Assembly (NCBI GenBank): GCA_009733775.1
Contig: WOGZ01000108.1
Coordinates: 1 to 64,000, forward strand
Length of the DNA: 64,000 nucleotides
Origin: Alectoria sarmentosa
Lineage: Eukaryota; Ascomycota; Lecanoromycetes; Lecanorales; Parmeliaceae
Reading direction: 5' to 3'
The translations under genes and the position numbers were made by a program. Under the pieces are notes generated by a model. That model did no database searches and was not told the origin of the DNA. It was given only the letters and a program-made list of their open reading frames with translations. This document shows, in pieces, positions 60,607 through 64,000 of this stretch. Positions within the stretch are counted from its first letter, which is position 1. Every line of letters starts with the position of its first letter.

Positions 60607-62658
60607 TTATCGTCCCCCAACCACAACCCTCGCTCCCTCCTTGCCCAATACCCCTGCCTCCATCGGTTTCGGACTCCTTTCCCTCCCCTTCTTCCTTGAA
60701 AGGAAACCCAGCATCCCATTCGGTTTCCCCTTTGTACTCCTCCCTCCTTCCCTAACATCGCCACTCCCATTACTAGCCCTCCCTTCTTTCTTATTCGACC
60801 CCTCCCACGCAGTTCCATCATCAGTAGTAACCACTTGAAGCCCACCACCTCTTGACGCACCCGCACTTCTTGGCGGTTGCTTCCCTTGAGCCGATGGAGT
60901 GGGATGAGAAGTCGGCCCCAGGACACCCTGGCCTGCGAGATTTTCGTTTGCAGGATAGTATTCTGAATGATTGGAAAGTGCTGCCTGAACGTGCGTAGTC
61001 ATGGGAGGAGAGCCGTTGGGGGAGCCGCTGAGATGGGATTTTGTGGCGACGTGGTCGAGGTCTGGTTCATCGGCGCTGTGTTTGGAGGATGTCGTGGTGG
61101 TGTTGGCGTGATCGAGCATGTCAAGGGAAGATTCCACACCGGAAGGGGAATCCACGAAGCCTTTATAGTCGCTAGAGAGGGTCAATTGAGGAGTGGAAGG
61201 TGTGAAGGAAAGGGAAGGAAAAAGGGATGAGATACGTTACGGTGGTATAGTCAAAAGGTTCAAATAGAGTTTCTATCATTCGATGCAGTTCGTCCGTCCG
61301 GATCTCCTTGTCCGTTGCATCGTCCTTCAGCTGTACCCTCGGCTTTTGCCGCCTTGCTCTTGCTTCCAGCGGTGCTTCTTCCAGCAGTAGCTCTTCTAGA
61401 TCGTATGTCGCATCAAAATTTGTCTTTTCGCTAGACGGTACAAAGACTGGCCGGATCTGCTTCTTCTCGAGAGCTTCAAAGTCGATTCGCCGGAAGAAGG
61501 AATGTTCAGTGTAAGTGTTGAAGCCGGTTGCCCCTATTCGTTTTCGTGTGTCCTTCTCTAATAATGATTGCATGGCGTGTATACATGGTGTTGAGACTGG
61601 CGGTTGTGTAACAGGGTAATTGGGCGAGGCTTTTAGGATTTCCTTTTCCAGCTTTTCGTGGCCGTGCGAAGAGAATGGTCGCTACGATTCGTCAGACACT
61701 CCGTGTTACTTTTCAATTGTAGACCGACCTTGTTGTAAATGCATTCGTAAAACGTAACTCCCAATGACCACCAATCTACCTCGGTGAGGTACCCTGTACC
61801 AGCGTAGACTTCTGGCGCAAGGTATGCAAGTGTGCCAGATTTACTGTGTAAAGGCTTGTCCGGTTTGTATTCAGACGCAACGTTCTGCTTTCCGTCAGCA
61901 TCGTTCCAAGGCCAGCTTCAGAGTACCGTGGCAACATACAAAATCAGCCAGATGCACATGGCCGTCAGAGTCAAGTAACACATTATCTGGTTTGAGATCC
62001 CTATGCACAATACCCTGCCCATGACAGTATCGTAATGCGCAGCCGAGTTCTGCCATCCAGAACCGTACTGCGTCTTCGGTGAAGGTCTTTCGTGAGATAT
62101 GAAATCGTAAGTCGCCGCCATTCATTAGATCTACAACGATGTATCTGCCACTATGTCAGACCATACATAGCGGCAACCGTGATATTTTGGACTTGTAGAC
62201 TCACAAATATTCGATGTCCTGAAAGCTGTACCGCAAGTTGCACAGGAAGGCATGATTGAGATGTTCCAGCATCCTCCGCTCTCTGATGATATTCCGCACG
62301 CTCTCCGACCGTACCACTGTACTTCATGTAAGCCTTGGCCGTAGGTCGCCGGTTGGTCCCATGTGACATATGCTGACCTTCATCTTTGCGAATGTATTTC
62401 AGGGCGAAGGTCAAGCCGGTATCCTTTCGCTCGACGATGCGAACCTTTCCAAACGCCCCTTTTCCCACCACTCGCAGGAGTCTGAAGTGATTGAGATTGA
62501 CTGTTGAGAGAGGTGGTGTCAGCACGTATGCAACCATGGGGGCTCGAGCGTCCGCCCGGGAGGGGGGAAGATCAGGGCGGATAGAATCAGAGATTGGGAG
62601 GGTGGGGAATCTGACCTTCGTCGGTGAAGACGACGGGCTTGCCATTGGAATTGCCCAT
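60607..62658 (-). CDS. AGC-family serine/threonine kinase, YANK (STK32) type, seven exons
   Basis: Protein kinase of 549 residues. Minus-strand exons: 62658-62616, 62500-62378, 62316-62205, 62144-61940, 61884-61729, 61681-61236, 61171-60607. Six introns of 47-115 nt keep phase. The glycine loop VGKGAFGKV (27-35), Lys49 in ALKY, the catalytic HRDLKPDN (Asp142), and APEVY are present. The magnesium loop reads D-F-N (160-162) in place of D-F-G, as in YANK/STK32 kinases. The N-terminal MGNSNGK is a good N-myristoylation signal, suggesting membrane attachment. After the kinase core comes an AGC-type tail (about residues 250-340) and a disordered Ser/Gly-rich end with basic RKKGRERS. Substrates are not known in fungi. 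Confidence 0.93.
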
Positions 62659-63741
62659 TGAAGCTGCTCAAGGTGTTGGAAGGGAAAAGATCAGATGCAT
62701 TGATTCCTTGGAGTTGTCGTAGCTAGTAGGAGGTTGCGGTTCGGCGAAGCGTGAGGTCATTCACAGGAATTCAAGTGCAGCTGGTGAGCAGAGTATTTGG
62801 ATGCTCTCTGCTTTACTTTCTACTTGGACTTATCATCATCTGCGAGGTCAGAGGCTTTGCTGTTTTGCCTTGTGACAGTCTACTTATTAATTAGTCAGGT
62901 CGAGCATTTGTTGGAGGGGAGTAGCAGTGAGGGAAAAGGCACCAATGAGATGTAACCTCAGAAAGGGCGGTACGGGTATTTTGAAGGCAGACTGGAAACA
63001 GGGATCAACCTTTCGGCTGCCGCGCTTGAAGAGGGGAGGGTCCCTCGCAATCCCCTTAGCGCTCTCCTCCCTCCATTGTTCCAAGTTGTTTTAAATTACT
63101 CCACTACCTATCGTGCCTATCAAACCCGTCACATCTATCAAGCAATCAAACAAGGCCTTAACAACAAGCATGTCGAAGATCTTTCCTTAATCTTCCATGC
63201 GATTATCTATTATCTACCACGTGGCATTTCCTCCTTCCAATCTATGCGATGCGACCTGCATACAAGCGCAACTTTTCGTTTCAAGGGGCGATCAGCTCGT
63301 TTCATGTCACACTCATGCAGCAGCGAGAAGAGATCCCTCGCATGCCTCTCAGCCATTCATTGGATTTCTCCTACTGTATCACGGAAGCCTCAAGTCCCAG
63401 CATCGTGTATTAAAGTATGTATGTACAGATGAATGTGAATACTGCAACAGAAAGATGCACACGCTCGAGCCCCACCCCCTAGCGTCATATTCGTCACAAT
63501 ACGCCCTGGACCGGATGCCTTGCTCAACGCCTCGCTATGACGAAGCCTCCAAGGTGAGCAGAAAACGAATTTGAAAGGGGACAATGAGTGATAGGTAAGC
63601 TTGTCCAGACTTGACAGTGGTCGGTCACTATCGTCGAGGATGGGAGTCGAGGCCGATCTGTTTCTGCCTAGGTCATGCGCAGACTCAAAAATGCGGATCG
63701 GGAGGATGAAGTTGGTTGAGTGCGGTATGCGGATTCCGCTC
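62659..63741. other. Intergenic, no gene seen
   Basis: Promoter region of the kinase gene and 3' region of the edge gene. ORFs at 63076-63574 overlap in different frames and have no domain. Confidence 0.4.
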
Positions 63742-64000
63742 TTAGGATTCGCTTTTGCTACTAGACTCGGTGGCATACTGGGAGTCACCGGATCGGCCTG
63801 AATTTTGTGGTAGAGAGTCGGCATGAACGGCATCATTGTCAAGTTGGTTGAGCCGTTCTCGCTCTCTATCAGTCGAGTCTTCTTTTCCCGGCGCAGGGTA
63901 AGACTCGCGACTCTTCGACGATGAGACAGGCGCCGTGGATGAAGGTTTCGTATATGATGTGAAAACATCAGGTTGTTGTTTCGCAAACCAGCCACCTCGC
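63742..64000 (-). CDS. C-terminal end of a gene running off the right edge
   Basis: On the minus strand a frame open from the window edge reads RGGWFAKQQPDVFTSY, then a Ser/Pro-rich polar tail ending SSSKSES and a TAA at 63742-63744. The frame has no internal stop over 86 codons and reads like a disordered cytoplasmic tail of a larger protein. The family cannot be judged from this piece. The overlapping frame at 63390-63995 looks less protein-like. Confidence 0.4.
   Translation of the reverse strand, partial: RGGWFAKQQPDVFTSYTKPSSTAPVSSSKSRESYPAPGKEDSTDRERERLNQLDNDAVHADSLPQNSGRSGDSQYATESSSKSES

Noticed and set aside
63076..63574. Overlapping plus ORFs of 118 and 125 codons near the right edge
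   Set aside because: Mutually overlapping, no domain, and they lie in the 3' and promoter region of minus-strand genes.

Overview
The window reads as a nuclear contig of a filamentous ascomycete (Pezizomycotina; gene content and the AT-rich/GC-balanced mosaic would suit Leotiomycetes, but the exact lineage cannot be fixed from sequence alone). Evidence: short 45-115 nt GT-AG introns, fungal-only families (fungal rhodopsin-domain receptors, a PigL/Helo-like N-terminal domain), and strong signs of repeat-induced point mutation (RIP).

Region 1, about 1-21,480, is an AT-rich isochore made of dead LTR retrotransposons. A complete Ty3/gypsy element (1108-8466, 172-bp LTRs, 5-bp target duplication ATAAT) sits inside the reverse transcriptase of an older minus-strand gypsy element (1-1107 plus 8467 to about 11.2 kb). 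A second minus-strand gypsy element (about 12.2-17.7 kb) carries in its RNase H region a 927-bp TRIM-like miniature LTR element (13631-14557, 163-bp LTRs, duplication TTACA) that is GC-balanced and hardly mutated. All 32 differences between the two LTRs of the big element are transitions.

Region 2, about 21.5-27.1 kb, borders the isochore and has three enzymes of secondary-metabolism type: an alpha/beta hydrolase, a SAM methyltransferase and a UbiA prenyltransferase. No synthase is visible. Region 3, 28.4-40.1 kb, has two fungal rhodopsin-domain (PTH11-like) receptors, Mediator subunit MED7, a PAP2 lipid phosphatase and a DHA2-type MFS transporter. Region 4, 41.2-54.0 kb, has a large polytopic membrane protein of unknown function, a tiny cysteine-rich protein, a 1185-residue coiled-coil protein with nested repeats, a divergently transcribed 810-residue protein with a PigL/Helo-like N-terminus, and a related-looking gene that is probably broken. 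Region 5, 55.7-64 kb, is housekeeping: an AT-hook nuclear protein head-to-head with the PP2A activator RRD1, a YANK-family AGC kinase, and a partial gene at the right edge.

Exon coordinates were built by hand from splice motifs and reading-frame phase. They are consistent in total length but unverified by RNA data. I saw no tRNA, rRNA or CRISPR. The likeliest unusual material is the nested transposon record, the miniature LTR element, the repeat-built coiled-coil/Helo-like gene pair, and the enzyme trio at the isochore edge.
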